Assembly: GCA_024236415.1 (NCBI GenBank)
Contig: JACKKN010000002.1
Span: 124,001 to 188,000 of the forward strand
Direction: 5' to 3'
DNA length: 64,000 nucleotides
Origin: Hyphomicrobiales bacterium
Lineage (GTDB): Bacteria; Pseudomonadota; Alphaproteobacteria; Rhodospirillales; JACKKN01
The notes beneath the pieces are model-generated. The model did no database searches. It saw only the letters and a program-made list of their open reading frames with translations, and was not told the DNA's origin. Of this stretch, positions 42,487 to 52,034 are shown one piece after another (within the stretch, counting starts at the first letter, position 1; the number at the start of each line of letters is the position of its first letter). The position numbers were made by a program, and so were the translations under genes.

Positions 42487-43794
42487 CTACATGTTGGCCT
42501 TCTCGAACTTGCGCAGCAGGTCGTTGCCGCGCTTGACGGCCTCGTCCATGCCCTGCTTGGCGGACTTGGTGCCGGCCCAGATGGCCTCCATCTCCTCGTT
42601 GATGACGTCGCGCACCTGCACGAAGTTGCCGAAGCGGATGCCCTTGGAGTTGGGGGTCGGCGTGTTCAGGCTGAGCTGCTTGATGGCGGTGTCGGTGCCG
42701 GGGTTCTTGTCGTAGAAGCCCTGCTTCTTGCTCAGCTCGTAGGCCGCCGTGGTGATCGGCACGTAGCCCGTCTCCTGGTGCCACCAGGCCTGCACCTCGG
42801 GCGAGGACAGGTAGTTCATGAACTTGGCCACGCCCTTGTAGTCGCCCTTGTCATGGCCGGCCAGCACCCACAGGGTGGCGCCGCCGATGATCGAGTTCTG
42901 GGGCTTGGAGGCGGCCTTGGTGTCCAGCGGCAGCATGGTCTGGCCGAACTCGAACTTGGCCTGCTTCTTGATGCCGCCGTAGTAGGCCGACGAGTTCATC
43001 CACATGCCGCACTCGCCGTTGGTGAACTTGGGCAGGCTGTCGCCGCGGCGTCCGCCGTAATCGAAGACCTTGGTCTTCTGCCACTCGGCGACGCGGCTCA
43101 GGATGCCGACCACGGCCTGGTTGTTGAAGGTGAACTCGGTGTCGAAGCCGGCGAAGCCGTTCTCCTTGGTGCCGACCGGGATGTTGTGCCAGGCGCTGTA
43201 GTTCTCGATCATCACCCAGGACTGCCAGCCGAACGAGAAGCCGCACTTCATGCCCGAGGCCAGCAGCTTCTTGGAGGCGTCCTCGACCTCGTCCCAGGTT
43301 TCGGGAACCTTGGTCACGCCGGCCTTCTTGAAGGCGTCCTTGTTGTACCACATGACCGGGGTCGAGCTGTTGAACGGCATCGACAGCAGCTTGTTGTCGG
43401 GCGTGGTGTAATAGCTGATCACCGCCGGCAGGTAGGCGGCCTTGTCGAACGGCTCGCCGGCGTCGGCCATCAGCTGCTCGACCGGGTAGACGGCGCCCTT
43501 GGCCGCCATCATGGTCGCCGTGCCGACCTCGAACACCTGTACGATGTGCGGCTGCTGCTTGGCGCGGAAGGCGGCGATGGCCGCGGTCATGGTCTCGGTG
43601 TAGTTGCCCTTGTAGACGGCGGTGACCTTGTAGTCGGACTGGGTGGCGTTAAAGTCGGCGGCGATCTTGTTCACCCGCTCGCCGTTGACGCCGCTCATGG
43701 CGTGCCACCATTGGATCTCGGTCGCCGCCTGAGCGCCGCCCGCCGTCAACGCCGCCGCTGCGGCGGCGAGCAGGAGTGTGGTTGTTCTTTTCAT
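42487..43794 (-). CDS. ugpB: sn-glycerol-3-phosphate-binding periplasmic protein UgpB
   Basis: A 435-residue ABC solute-binding protein with a signal peptide (TTTLLLAAAAAALTAGGAQA). The mature N-terminus EIQWWHAMSGVNGERVNKIA and the later VPVPFNSS-equivalent LLSMPFNSSTPVMWYNKDAF are diagnostic of UgpB, as is VWYNK-KxG spacing. It captures glycerol-3-phosphate or glycerophosphodiesters in the periplasm. GAGGAGGAC precedes the ATG. The 170-base gap to glpK upstream probably holds its own promoter. Confidence 0.93.
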   Translation of the reverse strand: MKRTTTLLLAAAAAALTAGGAQAATEIQWWHAMSGVNGERVNKIAADFNATQSDYKVTAVYKGNYTETMTAAIAAFRAKQQPHIVQVFEVGTATMMAAKGAVYPVEQLMADAGEPFDKAAYLPAVISYYTTPDNKLLSMPFNSSTPVMWYNKDAFKKAGVTKVPETWDEVEDASKKLLASGMKCGFSFGWQSWVMIENYSAWHNIPVGTKENGFAGFDTEFTFNNQAVVGILSRVAEWQKTKVFDYGGRRGDSLPKFTNGECGMWMNSSAYYGGIKKQAKFEFGQTMLPLDTKAASKPQNSIIGGATLWVLAGHDKGDYKGVAKFMNYLSSPEVQAWWHQETGYVPITTAAYELSKKQGFYDKNPGTDTAIKQLSLNTPTPNSKGIRFGNFVQVRDVINEEMEAIWAGTKSAKQGMDEAVKRGNDLLRKFEKANM

Positions 43795-43967
43795 CGAGTG
43801 TCCTCCTCTGTGATGAACTCGGACCGGCGGGCCTCGCCCGTGCGGTTCCGACCTGCGGTTGCCCTCTCGTGGCTTCAGGAGACGGCTCCGTTCCTATCGT
43901 TTGCCGTGCGTAGATTTCGTGACGGTTCCGTTACCCCCTGGTTAAAAAGCCGGCGACGCGAACCATG

Positions 43968-45467
<1,500 letters not shown>

Positions 45468-45608
45468 TGCCGTTCCCCCCGGATTCCCGTCCGTTTCTTG
45501 GCCTTGTCGCGCCCGGTTTGCCCGGACTGCGGCCTTTGCGCGGTTGCGCCTCGATGAACTCCCGGATATTGATGATGGGGCGAATTCGAAACCGAGTCAA
45601 CGGAAACC

Positions 45609-45670
45609 CATTCGTTTTCGAAAATGTCACCGGCCATTCAACTCGAATGAACCGTCACATTTTCGAAATA
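45609..45670. promoter_or_regulatory. Probable GlpR operator region between glpK and glpR
   Basis: An AT-rich stretch with related sites: CATTCGTTTTCGAAAATGTCAC (45609-45630, written here in full at 22 bases as CATTCGTTTTCG + AAAATGTCAC), the short palindrome ATTCAACTCGAAT, and GTCACATTTTCGAAATAT (from about 45654). The first and last are roughly inverted copies (TCGAAAATGTCAC versus GTCACATTTTCGA). DeoR-family GlpR proteins bind TTCG-containing repeats of this kind, and the position between divergent glpK and glpR fits. Confidence 0.55.
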
Positions 45671-45725
45671 TATGACCCCCGCGCAGACCGGGGGCGCGGA
45701 ACCGCCCCGGGGGAGGGATGCAGCC

Positions 45726-46493
45726 ATGAGCCAGACCGAGCGCCAGAACGACATCCTCTCCCTCGTCCGCCGCCAGGGATTCATGACCATCGACGAGCTG
45801 GCGCGGCGCTTCGCGGTGACGCCGCAGACCATCCGCCGCGACATCAACGCCCTGTCCGAGGCCTCGCTGCTGCGCCGCTACCACGGCGGCGCCGGCCTGC
45901 AGTCCAACGTCGAGAACGAGGCCTACGCCAGCCGCCAGGTGCAGAACCGCGAGGCCAAGCGCCGCATCGCCGAGGAGCTGGTCAAGCACATCCCCGACCG
46001 CTCGTCCCTGTTCATCAACATCGGCACCACCACCGAGGCCGTGGCCGACGCGCTGGACCGCCACCGCAAGGACCTGCGCATCATCACCAACAACCTGAAC
46101 GTGGCCACGCGGCTCAGCGCGCGCGAGGATTTCCAGGTCATCGTCGCCGGCGGCCTGGTGCGCAGCCGCGACCGCGGCATCGTCGGCGAGGCGACGCTGG
46201 ACTTCATCGAGCAGTTCCGCGTCGAGTACGGCATCATCGGCATCAGCGGCATCGACGTCGACGGCACCCTTCTGGACTTCGACTACCGCGAGGTGCGGGT
46301 GGCCAAGGCCATCATCGCGCACGCCCGCCACGTGTTCCTGGCCGCCGACCACAGCAAGTTTGGCCGCGACGCCATGGTCCGCCTGGGCGGCATCGACCAG
46401 GTCACCGCCCTGTTCACCGACCAGGACCCGCCCGACACCATCCGCGAGGCCATGGCGGTCCACAACGTGGCCCTGTACCTGCCGTCCGATTGA
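45726..46493 (+). CDS. glpR: DeoR-family regulator GlpR
   Basis: A 255-residue DeoR-type repressor. The N-terminal helix-turn-helix reads MTIDELARRFAVTPQTIRRD. The C-terminal sugar-phosphate sensor domain has SSLFINIGTTTEAVADAL, IITNNLNVATRL and GIIGISGIDVDGTLLDFDYR, the latter typical of GlpR rather than other DeoR proteins. It should respond to glycerol-3-phosphate and control the glp/ugp genes on both sides. ATG 45726 is preceded by GGGGGAGGG. The TTCG-rich repeats before and after the gene are candidate sites. Confidence 0.92.
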   Translation: MSQTERQNDILSLVRRQGFMTIDELARRFAVTPQTIRRDINALSEASLLRRYHGGAGLQSNVENEAYASRQVQNREAKRRIAEELVKHIPDRSSLFINIGTTTEAVADALDRHRKDLRIITNNLNVATRLSAREDFQVIVAGGLVRSRDRGIVGEATLDFIEQFRVEYGIIGISGIDVDGTLLDFDYREVRVAKAIIAHARHVFLAADHSKFGRDAMVRLGGIDQVTALFTDQDPPDTIREAMAVHNVALYLPSD

Positions 46494-46501
46494 ACACGGG
46501 G

Positions 46502-46550
46502 CGAATTTCGAATTTGAATAAATCGATGTTCGGATTTTCGAATCCGAAAA
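46502..46550. promoter_or_regulatory. TTCG-repeat region with hairpin between glpR and ugpQ
   Basis: GAATTTCGAATTTGAA, then the hairpin TTCGGATT-TTCG-AATCCGAA (46529-46548) with a TTCG loop. It sits between converging glpR and ugpQ, so it may end both transcripts; there is no strong T-run. The repeated TTTCGAA words resemble those in the glpK-glpR gap, so GlpR binding is also possible. Confidence 0.4.
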
Positions 46551-46575
46551 TACCCGCCCGCCGCCGCCGGGCCGC

Positions 46576-47325
46576 TCACAGCCCGGTCAGGCGCTCGGGG
46601 TAATCGGTGACGATGCTCTCCACGCCCCAGTCGTAGAGGGTCCGCGCCCGGTCCGGGTCGTTGACGGTGAAGGCGCGCAGGGCGAACCCGGCGTCGCGCA
46701 CGGCGGCCACCCGCTCGGCGGTCAGCGCCGTGTGCGAGACATGGTAGGCGGAGCAGCCCAGGCCGGCGAGCTGGTCGCGCCAGCCGTCGGCGATGTCGAA
46801 GGTCAGCAGGGCGGTGGGGATTCCGGGCACGGTGTCGCGCACGGCGGCCAGGGTCTCGGGCCAGAAGCACGAGATCATCAGCCCGCGGGCGTCGCGGGGC
46901 CAGTGGTCGCGCAGGAAGGCGGCCACCACCTCGCCGCTCAGGCGGCCGCGCCCGGGGGTGGGCTTGATCTCCACGTTGGCGCCCAGGTGCAGCTCGGCCA
47001 GCAGCCGGACCGTCTGCGCCAGACTGGGCAGGGGCTCGCCGGCGAAGGCCGGGGCGTACCAGCCGCCGGCGTCCACGCCCGCCAGCTCGGCCAGGGTGCG
47101 CACGGCCACGGCGCCGTGGCCATCGGTGGTGCGGTCCAGGGTGTCGTCGTGGATCACCACGACCTCCCGGTCCAGGGTCAGCTTGACGTCGAACTCGACC
47201 CAGGTGGCGCCCAGGGCGGCCCCGGTGCGGATCGACGCCAGGGTGTTCTCGGGGGCGTGGCCCATGGCGCCGCGGTGGCCCATGACCGCCGGCACCGGCC
47301 CGCCGGCGAGGGAGGTTTCCAGCAT
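46576..47325 (-). CDS. ugpQ: Glycerophosphodiester phosphodiesterase UgpQ/GlpQ-like
   Basis: A 249-residue GDPD TIM-barrel enzyme, cytoplasmic (no signal peptide), as expected for UgpQ. Active-site residues are in order: VMGHRGAMGHAPENT (HR and ENT), VEFDVKLTLD (ExD), VVIHDDTLDRTTDG (HD), ANVEIKP (ExK), and near the end AFTVNDPD and WGVESIVTDYP. It hydrolyses glycerophosphodiesters to sn-glycerol-3-phosphate and an alcohol. ATG 47325 is chosen with AAGAGGA upstream; a GTG nine codons earlier is possible. Confidence 0.92.
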   Translation of the reverse strand: MLETSLAGGPVPAVMGHRGAMGHAPENTLASIRTGAALGATWVEFDVKLTLDREVVVIHDDTLDRTTDGHGAVAVRTLAELAGVDAGGWYAPAFAGEPLPSLAQTVRLLAELHLGANVEIKPTPGRGRLSGEVVAAFLRDHWPRDARGLMISCFWPETLAAVRDTVPGIPTALLTFDIADGWRDQLAGLGCSAYHVSHTALTAERVAAVRDAGFALRAFTVNDPDRARTLYDWGVESIVTDYPERLTGL

Positions 47326-47443
47326 CCGTCCGTTGTTCCTCTTCCAGGGCACCCGGGCGCGCCCGCGGCGCTCCCCTGGCCGCCTGATAGCGCGAAACGG
47401 CGGCCGTGGAAACGGAATTCTGCGTGATGCCCGGGCGCCGGTG

Positions 47444-47755
47444 TCAGCGCCGCTTCCTGTCCCGGGGGCGGTCGGCCCGGCCCAGGTATTGCGGCGGCTT
47501 GCGCCGCACCCATTTGATGAACCGGGCCATCTCGGGGTGGGCGCGCAGGGCCTCGGGGTCGGCGTAGGCGGCGGCCAGCTCGGCCTCGCCGAACAGGCGG
47601 TGGACCATCTTGTGGCAGACCCGGTGCACGGTGTCCTGGTCGCGCCCGCCGCGGGTGCGCGGTATCCAGTGGTGACGGTCCAGGCTCGGCCCCTCGACCA
47701 TGGGACGGCCGCAGATGGGACAGGGGCCCAGGTCCGCGCCGTCCGCCGCGTCCAC
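47444..47755 (-). CDS. Small HNH-nuclease-like protein
   Basis: A 103-residue protein with a zinc-type CxxC (PCPICGRP, near residue 11) and the HNH core DRHHWIPRTRGGRDQD followed by VHRVCHKMVHRLF, matching a His-Asn/His-His metal finger with a second Cys. The rest is a short helical tail. Stand-alone HNH proteins of this size are common and mostly uncharacterised. The GTG start shares one base with the stop of the upstream ArgE-like gene (TAGTG), so it is probably made by re-initiation. Confidence 0.7.
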   Translation of the reverse strand: MDAADGADLGPCPICGRPMVEGPSLDRHHWIPRTRGGRDQDTVHRVCHKMVHRLFGEAELAAAYADPEALRAHPEMARFIKWVRRKPPQYLGRADRPRDRKRR

Positions 47756-48900
47756 TACGCCGCCAGGTGGTCGATCAGCCGGCGCATGAAGGCGACCCCC
47801 GCCTCCACCTGGGAAAGCTCGATGAACTCGTTGGGCTGGTGCGCCTGGTCGATGGAGCCGGGGCCGCACATGACCACCGAGAACCCGCCCTCCTGGAACT
47901 GCCCGGCCTCGGCGGCGTAGGACACCACATGGGTGGCGTTGTGGCCGGTCAACTTCCTGGCCAGTTGCTCGGCGGCGCCGTCGGGCTCGGGCTTCAGGGC
48001 CGGGGCGTCGGCGAAGGCGGTGGTCTGGATGTCGCACTCCGGCGCGATGGCGCGCATCTCGGCCAGGATCTCGGCCGCCTTGGCGTCGAAGCGGTCGCGG
48101 AACATGGCCGCGTTCTCGCCGGGGATGAAGCGCAGGTCCCAGTGGAACACGCATTCGCGGGCCAGGATGTTCATGGCCGTGCCGCCGCGCACCAGGCCCG
48201 AGGTCAGGGTGGTGTAGGGCGGCTCGAACGGCGAGGCCGGGTCGGCGCGGTCCCGGTTCTCGCGCATCATCCGGTCCAGGAAGGCGATCAGCCGCGCCGC
48301 CGCCATGACCGCGCTGGTGCCGCGGTGGGGCTGGCTCGAATGGGCCTCATGGCCGGTGACCCGGGTCTCGTAGGCGGCCATGCCCTTCTTGGCGGTGACG
48401 ATGCGCATCTCGGTGGGCTCGCCCACGAACACGGCCTCGGCCTTGGGCAGGTTGGCGGCCATCTCGGCGATCATGGACGGCGCCCCCAGGCAGCCGATCT
48501 CCTCGTCGTAGGACAGGGCCAGGTGCACCGGCCGTTTGAGCCCGCGCGCCACCATCTCCGGCACCAGGGCCAGGGCGATGGCCGGGAAGCTCTTCATGTC
48601 GGCGGTGCCGCGGCCGTACAGGCGGCCGTCGCGCTCGACCACGGCGAAGGGGTCCGTGTGCCAGTCCTGGCCCTCCACCGGCACCACGTCGGTGTGCCCC
48701 GACAGCACGACCCCGCCCTCGGCCATGGGGCCGATGGTGGCGTACAGGTTGGCCTTGCTGCCGTCGCCGTTGGCCACCAGGTGCGACTCGACCCCGAACC
48801 CGGCCAGGTAGTCGCGCACGTAGTGGATCAGTTCCAGGTTGGACTTGGCCGACACCGTGTCGAAGGAACAGAGCTTGGCAATCATCTCGACCGGCGTCAT
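47755..48900 (-). CDS. argE: Acetylornithine deacetylase (ArgE-like, M20 family)
   Basis: A 381-residue M20 metallo-deacetylase. The co-catalytic zinc ligands are visible: SGHTDVVPVEG (His, Asp bridge region), GRGTADMKSFPA (Asp), SYDEEIGCLGA (Glu pair), VGEPTEMRI (Glu/Asp) and a C-terminal GPGSIDQAHQPNEF (His). This set and the length fit ArgE, which removes acetate from N-acetylornithine in arginine synthesis. Related M20 deacylases cannot be excluded because no other arg gene is nearby. The ATG is preceded by AAGGAGTTCCC. Confidence 0.85.
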   Translation of the reverse strand: MTPVEMIAKLCSFDTVSAKSNLELIHYVRDYLAGFGVESHLVANGDGSKANLYATIGPMAEGGVVLSGHTDVVPVEGQDWHTDPFAVVERDGRLYGRGTADMKSFPAIALALVPEMVARGLKRPVHLALSYDEEIGCLGAPSMIAEMAANLPKAEAVFVGEPTEMRIVTAKKGMAAYETRVTGHEAHSSQPHRGTSAVMAAARLIAFLDRMMRENRDRADPASPFEPPYTTLTSGLVRGGTAMNILARECVFHWDLRFIPGENAAMFRDRFDAKAAEILAEMRAIAPECDIQTTAFADAPALKPEPDGAAEQLARKLTGHNATHVVSYAAEAGQFQEGGFSVVMCGPGSIDQAHQPNEFIELSQVEAGVAFMRRLIDHLAA

Positions 48901-48994
48901 GGGAACTCCTTGCGGGTATGGGACAGGTCCGGGGCGGCAAAGCCGCCAATCTAGCAAATCCCCCCACCCCCCGCCTAGGCCCCCCGCCACCCGC

Positions 48995-49114
48995 GAAAAA
49001 AAGCGTCTGAAAAAGGCGGAAAAAAGGTGCCTGGCACCTTTTAATATTTCAAAAATTCCTGAAAATCTTTCTAATTAAAAGGTGCCTGGCACCTTTTCTG
49101 ACAGGCGCTTTTTC
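48995..49114. repeat. Paired inverted-repeat element (GGTGCC family), copy 3
   Basis: Two perfect AAAAGGTGCCTGGCACCTTTT palindromes 35-40 bases apart with an A/T-rich spacer, enclosed by an outer imperfect inverted repeat (AAAAAAAGCGTCTGA and CTGACAGGCGCTTTTT). It is the longest of the three elements and lies between two codirectional minus-strand genes. Confidence 0.8.
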
Positions 49115-49135
49115 CCCTTTTCCGGCGGGGGCGGG

Positions 49136-49972
49136 TCAGGGGGCGTGGAGCCAGGGGGCGGGGGTGGACAGGGGCGGGCGGAAGTAGGCGACCATGCGGC
49201 CGTCGGCGCCGGCGGCGGCGCCCGGTGCCCAGGGGGCCATTCCGTGCAGGGCCAGGCGGTGGGCCAAATAGGCCTCGCCGGGGCGGGCCGGCAGTTCGAC
49301 CCGCGGGCAGGCGGCGAAGGCCCGGCGCCGCGCCGCGTGGTAGGCCCCGGTCACGTCGGCGCCGCCCCAGGCCGCCGGGTCGAGGCCGGCCAGGCGCTCG
49401 GCCAGGGCGGCGCGGATGACGTGGTGCGAGCCCTCCCAGACCACGAACGGGCTTGCGCCCGGGTCGGCGGCGGCGAGCGGGATTCCCAGGATGAAGGCGT
49501 GGGCCTCGCGCGGGTGGCGGCGGCGGTCGGGCCCCTCGGCCAGCAGGCCGTCCACGTGGGCGGCGTCGCGGCGGCGGCGGTAGCGCAGGGCCGCCTCGGA
49601 CTCGCCGGCCCAGGGCCGCGGGTAGCCGGGCCGGCAGACCGAGACCTGGGCCCGGTCCCAGGCCCGGTCCCACGGAATATCCAGGCCCAGGTCGCGGCGG
49701 ACGAAATCCACCGCCCTCCCGGCCAGGGGCGGCCCGCCGGCGACGGCGCCGTCGTCGCCGTTGGGCAGCGCGTTCACCCCCACGAACCAGGTGCCGCCGC
49801 AGCGCCACCAGTGGGCGTTCGCCGGTGCCGCCACCGCCGCCCGCGCCGCCGGCAGCACGGCCGCGGCCCAGGCGGCCAGGGCCGGGTCGGCGCCAAACCG
49901 GCACCAGCCGCGGTCCAGGAAGTCCGCTTTCAGCCCTTGTGCCGGTTCCACCGCGCCCCGCCCCGTTTTCAC
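49136..49972 (-). CDS. Probable Fe(II)/2-oxoglutarate dioxygenase-like (PhyH-type) protein
   Basis: A 278-residue protein whose C-terminal half carries a HxD...H pattern typical of non-heme Fe(II)/2-oxoglutarate enzymes: DAAHVDGLLAEG (His-Val-Asp), PFVVWEGSHHVI, and PGEAYLAHRLALHGM followed by GRMVAYFRPPL. The WEGSHH and AHRLALHG phrases resemble the phytanoyl-CoA hydroxylase group. The N-terminal half is unassigned. The GTG start overlaps the stop of the flavin monooxygenase gene by four bases (GTGA), so the two oxygenases are probably co-translated. Confidence 0.65.
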   Translation of the reverse strand: MKTGRGAVEPAQGLKADFLDRGWCRFGADPALAAWAAAVLPAARAAVAAPANAHWWRCGGTWFVGVNALPNGDDGAVAGGPPLAGRAVDFVRRDLGLDIPWDRAWDRAQVSVCRPGYPRPWAGESEAALRYRRRRDAAHVDGLLAEGPDRRRHPREAHAFILGIPLAAADPGASPFVVWEGSHHVIRAALAERLAGLDPAAWGGADVTGAYHAARRRAFAACPRVELPARPGEAYLAHRLALHGMAPWAPGAAAGADGRMVAYFRPPLSTPAPWLHAP

Positions 49973-51915
49973 GAAGCGGGCAGCATAAACCCGTCGAAGA
50001 AGGCCGCCAAATCGCCGTGGGCGTCCAGGGGCAGGACGTGGGCCACGTGCTGGTCCGGCCGCACCACCACCAGGCAGCCCCGCCCGCGATCGATGCCGCG
50101 CAGGTCGTACACGTCCTGCCCGGCCTTCAAGTCGGGGCAGAACATCTTCTCGTAGTCGCGCAGGCCGTAGCGGCCCTTGCGCGGCAGCAGCAGGTCCGGC
50201 ATGGCCTCCACCGCCAGGTCCCGGTGGCCCTGCTGGAACACGGCGCGCAGGTCGATCACCGAGTCCATATCCGCCCCCGCCGGGGTGTACCGGCGCAGGG
50301 GCGAGTCCGGCGCGTCGGCCAGGAAGTCGCACAGGGCGCGCAGGGCCGACCCGGGCCCGCCGGCATCGCCCGCACCGGCGAAGGCGAACAGGCGCCAGCG
50401 GCCGTCGGCCTTGACCGCGTGGCCCAGGTGCACGGGCTTGGCGTCGGCCAGGCGGATCACCGGCGCCGAGTGGAAGCGCATGCCGACGACGAGCCCGCCG
50501 GCCAGGTGCTGGTGGACCGGCGCGGCGCACACCACCGAGGGGCCGTAACGGGTGGCGGTCCCGGCCGTGAAGCGCCCGAACTTCATGAAGTAGGCCTGGA
50601 ACACGGCCGGGTCGACCCCCGTGTCGTCGTCACCGCCGCCGGCCACCTTGGGCGGGGCGCTGAACATCTTGGCGAACTCGCGGTCGAAGTCGATCAGCTC
50701 CTTGGCCACGCCGTGGCGCTCGGTGGAATAGGTGTGCAGGATTTCGGGCGCCGCCCGCCGGCGCAGCACCGCCGCCAGCTTCCAGCCCAGGTTGAAGGTG
50801 TCGCGCACCGACACGTTCATGCCCTGCCCGGCCTTGGGGCTGTGGGTGTGGCAGGCGTCGCCGGCTATGAACACGCGCGGCAGGCGCGCCGCCTCGGCGC
50901 CCGCCGGCACGTCATCGAACTTGTCGCACAGGCGCTGCCCGATCTCGTAGATGGACCACCAGGCGATCTCGTGCACCTCCAGGCCGTAGGGGTGCAGAAT
51001 GCGCCGTGCCGCGGCGATCAGGTGGTCGGGGGTGATGTTCTTGCTGGCCACCCGCTCGTCCCGCTTCAGTTTGTCCAGTTCGATGTACATGCGCACCATG
51101 TACCCGCCCTCGCGGGGGATGATCAGCAGGTTGCCCTCGTTGCCGGAATGGATGACCGTCTTCAGGCGCACGTCGGGGAAGTCGGTCACCGCCAGCACGT
51201 CCATGACCCCCCAGGCCTGGTTGGCGAAGTCCCCGTGAAGGTCCCGGCCCAGGGCCTGGCGCACCCGGCTGCGGGCGCCGTCGCAGCCGACGGCGTAGCG
51301 GGCGCGGATGGTCTCGGCCTCGCCCTCGCGGCCGGGGTCGACCCGCTCCAGCCGGGCCGTGACCGGGAAGGCCGCGGCGGGGTCGACGGTCAGGTCCACG
51401 AGCTGGCGGCAATAGTGGGGTTCCAGCCGCGACGGCGAATGGCGCATGACATCCAGGAAGAAGTCGTGCACCCGCGCCTGGTTCAGGATCACGTGCGGGA
51501 ATTCGGACAGGTCGTCCTCCACGTCCTGGATGCGGCTGCTGCGGGCGATGCGGCGGGGGTCCGCGGCGTCGGGCTTCCAGAACGCCGTCTCGTTGACCCA
51601 GTAGGCCTCGCGCATCACCCGCCCGGCGAAGCCCAGGGTGTGGAACATCTCCATGGTGCGGCACGCGATGCCGTCGGCCTGGCCGACCAGCAGCGGGCCC
51701 GATTTCTGCTCGACGATGCAGACGGAAATGTCGGGGAAGGCTGAAAGCTGCGCCGCCAAATTCAACCCCGCCGGCCCGCAGCCGACGATCAGCACGTCGA
51801 CCTCCCCGGGGACTTCCGCCGGGACGACGTCCGCCCGGCCGGCCGCGTCGCGGCCCGGCAGGGCCTCGGCGATGTCCGGGTCGCCGGTGCGGAACCCGTT
51901 CAGGTGAAACTGCAT
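49969..51915 (-). CDS. FAD-dependent aromatic hydroxylase, 3-hydroxybenzoate 4-monooxygenase-like
   Basis: A 648-residue flavoprotein monooxygenase of the phenol hydroxylase group. FAD-binding GxGxxG-type VDVLIVGCGPAGLNLAAQLS is near residues 31-50, the DG motif is YAVGCDGARSRVRQALG, and the second FAD motif is RVFIAGDACHTHSPKAGQGM. A C-terminal thioredoxin-like domain (about 470-640) is as in phenol hydroxylases. The start MQFHLNGFRTGDPDI and length recall MobA (3-hydroxybenzoate 4-hydroxylase), and a MarR regulator is divergent, as MobR is to mobA in Comamonas. The substrate is inferred, not shown. Confidence 0.8.
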   Translation of the reverse strand: MQFHLNGFRTGDPDIAEALPGRDAAGRADVVPAEVPGEVDVLIVGCGPAGLNLAAQLSAFPDISVCIVEQKSGPLLVGQADGIACRTMEMFHTLGFAGRVMREAYWVNETAFWKPDAADPRRIARSSRIQDVEDDLSEFPHVILNQARVHDFFLDVMRHSPSRLEPHYCRQLVDLTVDPAAAFPVTARLERVDPGREGEAETIRARYAVGCDGARSRVRQALGRDLHGDFANQAWGVMDVLAVTDFPDVRLKTVIHSGNEGNLLIIPREGGYMVRMYIELDKLKRDERVASKNITPDHLIAAARRILHPYGLEVHEIAWWSIYEIGQRLCDKFDDVPAGAEAARLPRVFIAGDACHTHSPKAGQGMNVSVRDTFNLGWKLAAVLRRRAAPEILHTYSTERHGVAKELIDFDREFAKMFSAPPKVAGGGDDDTGVDPAVFQAYFMKFGRFTAGTATRYGPSVVCAAPVHQHLAGGLVVGMRFHSAPVIRLADAKPVHLGHAVKADGRWRLFAFAGAGDAGGPGSALRALCDFLADAPDSPLRRYTPAGADMDSVIDLRAVFQQGHRDLAVEAMPDLLLPRKGRYGLRDYEKMFCPDLKAGQDVYDLRGIDRGRGCLVVVRPDQHVAHVLPLDAHGDLAAFFDGFMLPAS

Positions 51916-51975
51916 GGCCTGCCTCCTCCCGCGTGACGTACCGCATTCCGGCACCAGTTCCCGGCCCGTCCGGTG

Positions 51976-52010
51976 ATTGACAGCATACAGATAATCAGTA
52001 TACTGTCAAT
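51976..52010. promoter_or_regulatory. Palindromic operator holding divergent overlapping promoters
   Basis: ATTGACAGCATAC and GTATACTGTCAAT are near-perfect inverted arms (one mismatch) around ACAGATAATCA. On the plus strand TTGACA and TATACT are separated by 16 bases, a near-consensus promoter for the MarR gene. On the minus strand TTGACA and TATGCT are likewise 16 apart, a promoter for the hydroxylase. A dimeric repressor here would shut both. Confidence 0.7.
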
Positions 52011-52034
52011 ATGCCTGCCACGGGGGAGCCGACC

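Noticed and set aside
43800..43960. PhoB box upstream of ugpB
   Set aside because: Only weak half-matches (CCGTCACGAAAT) were seen; no two good 11-base repeats.
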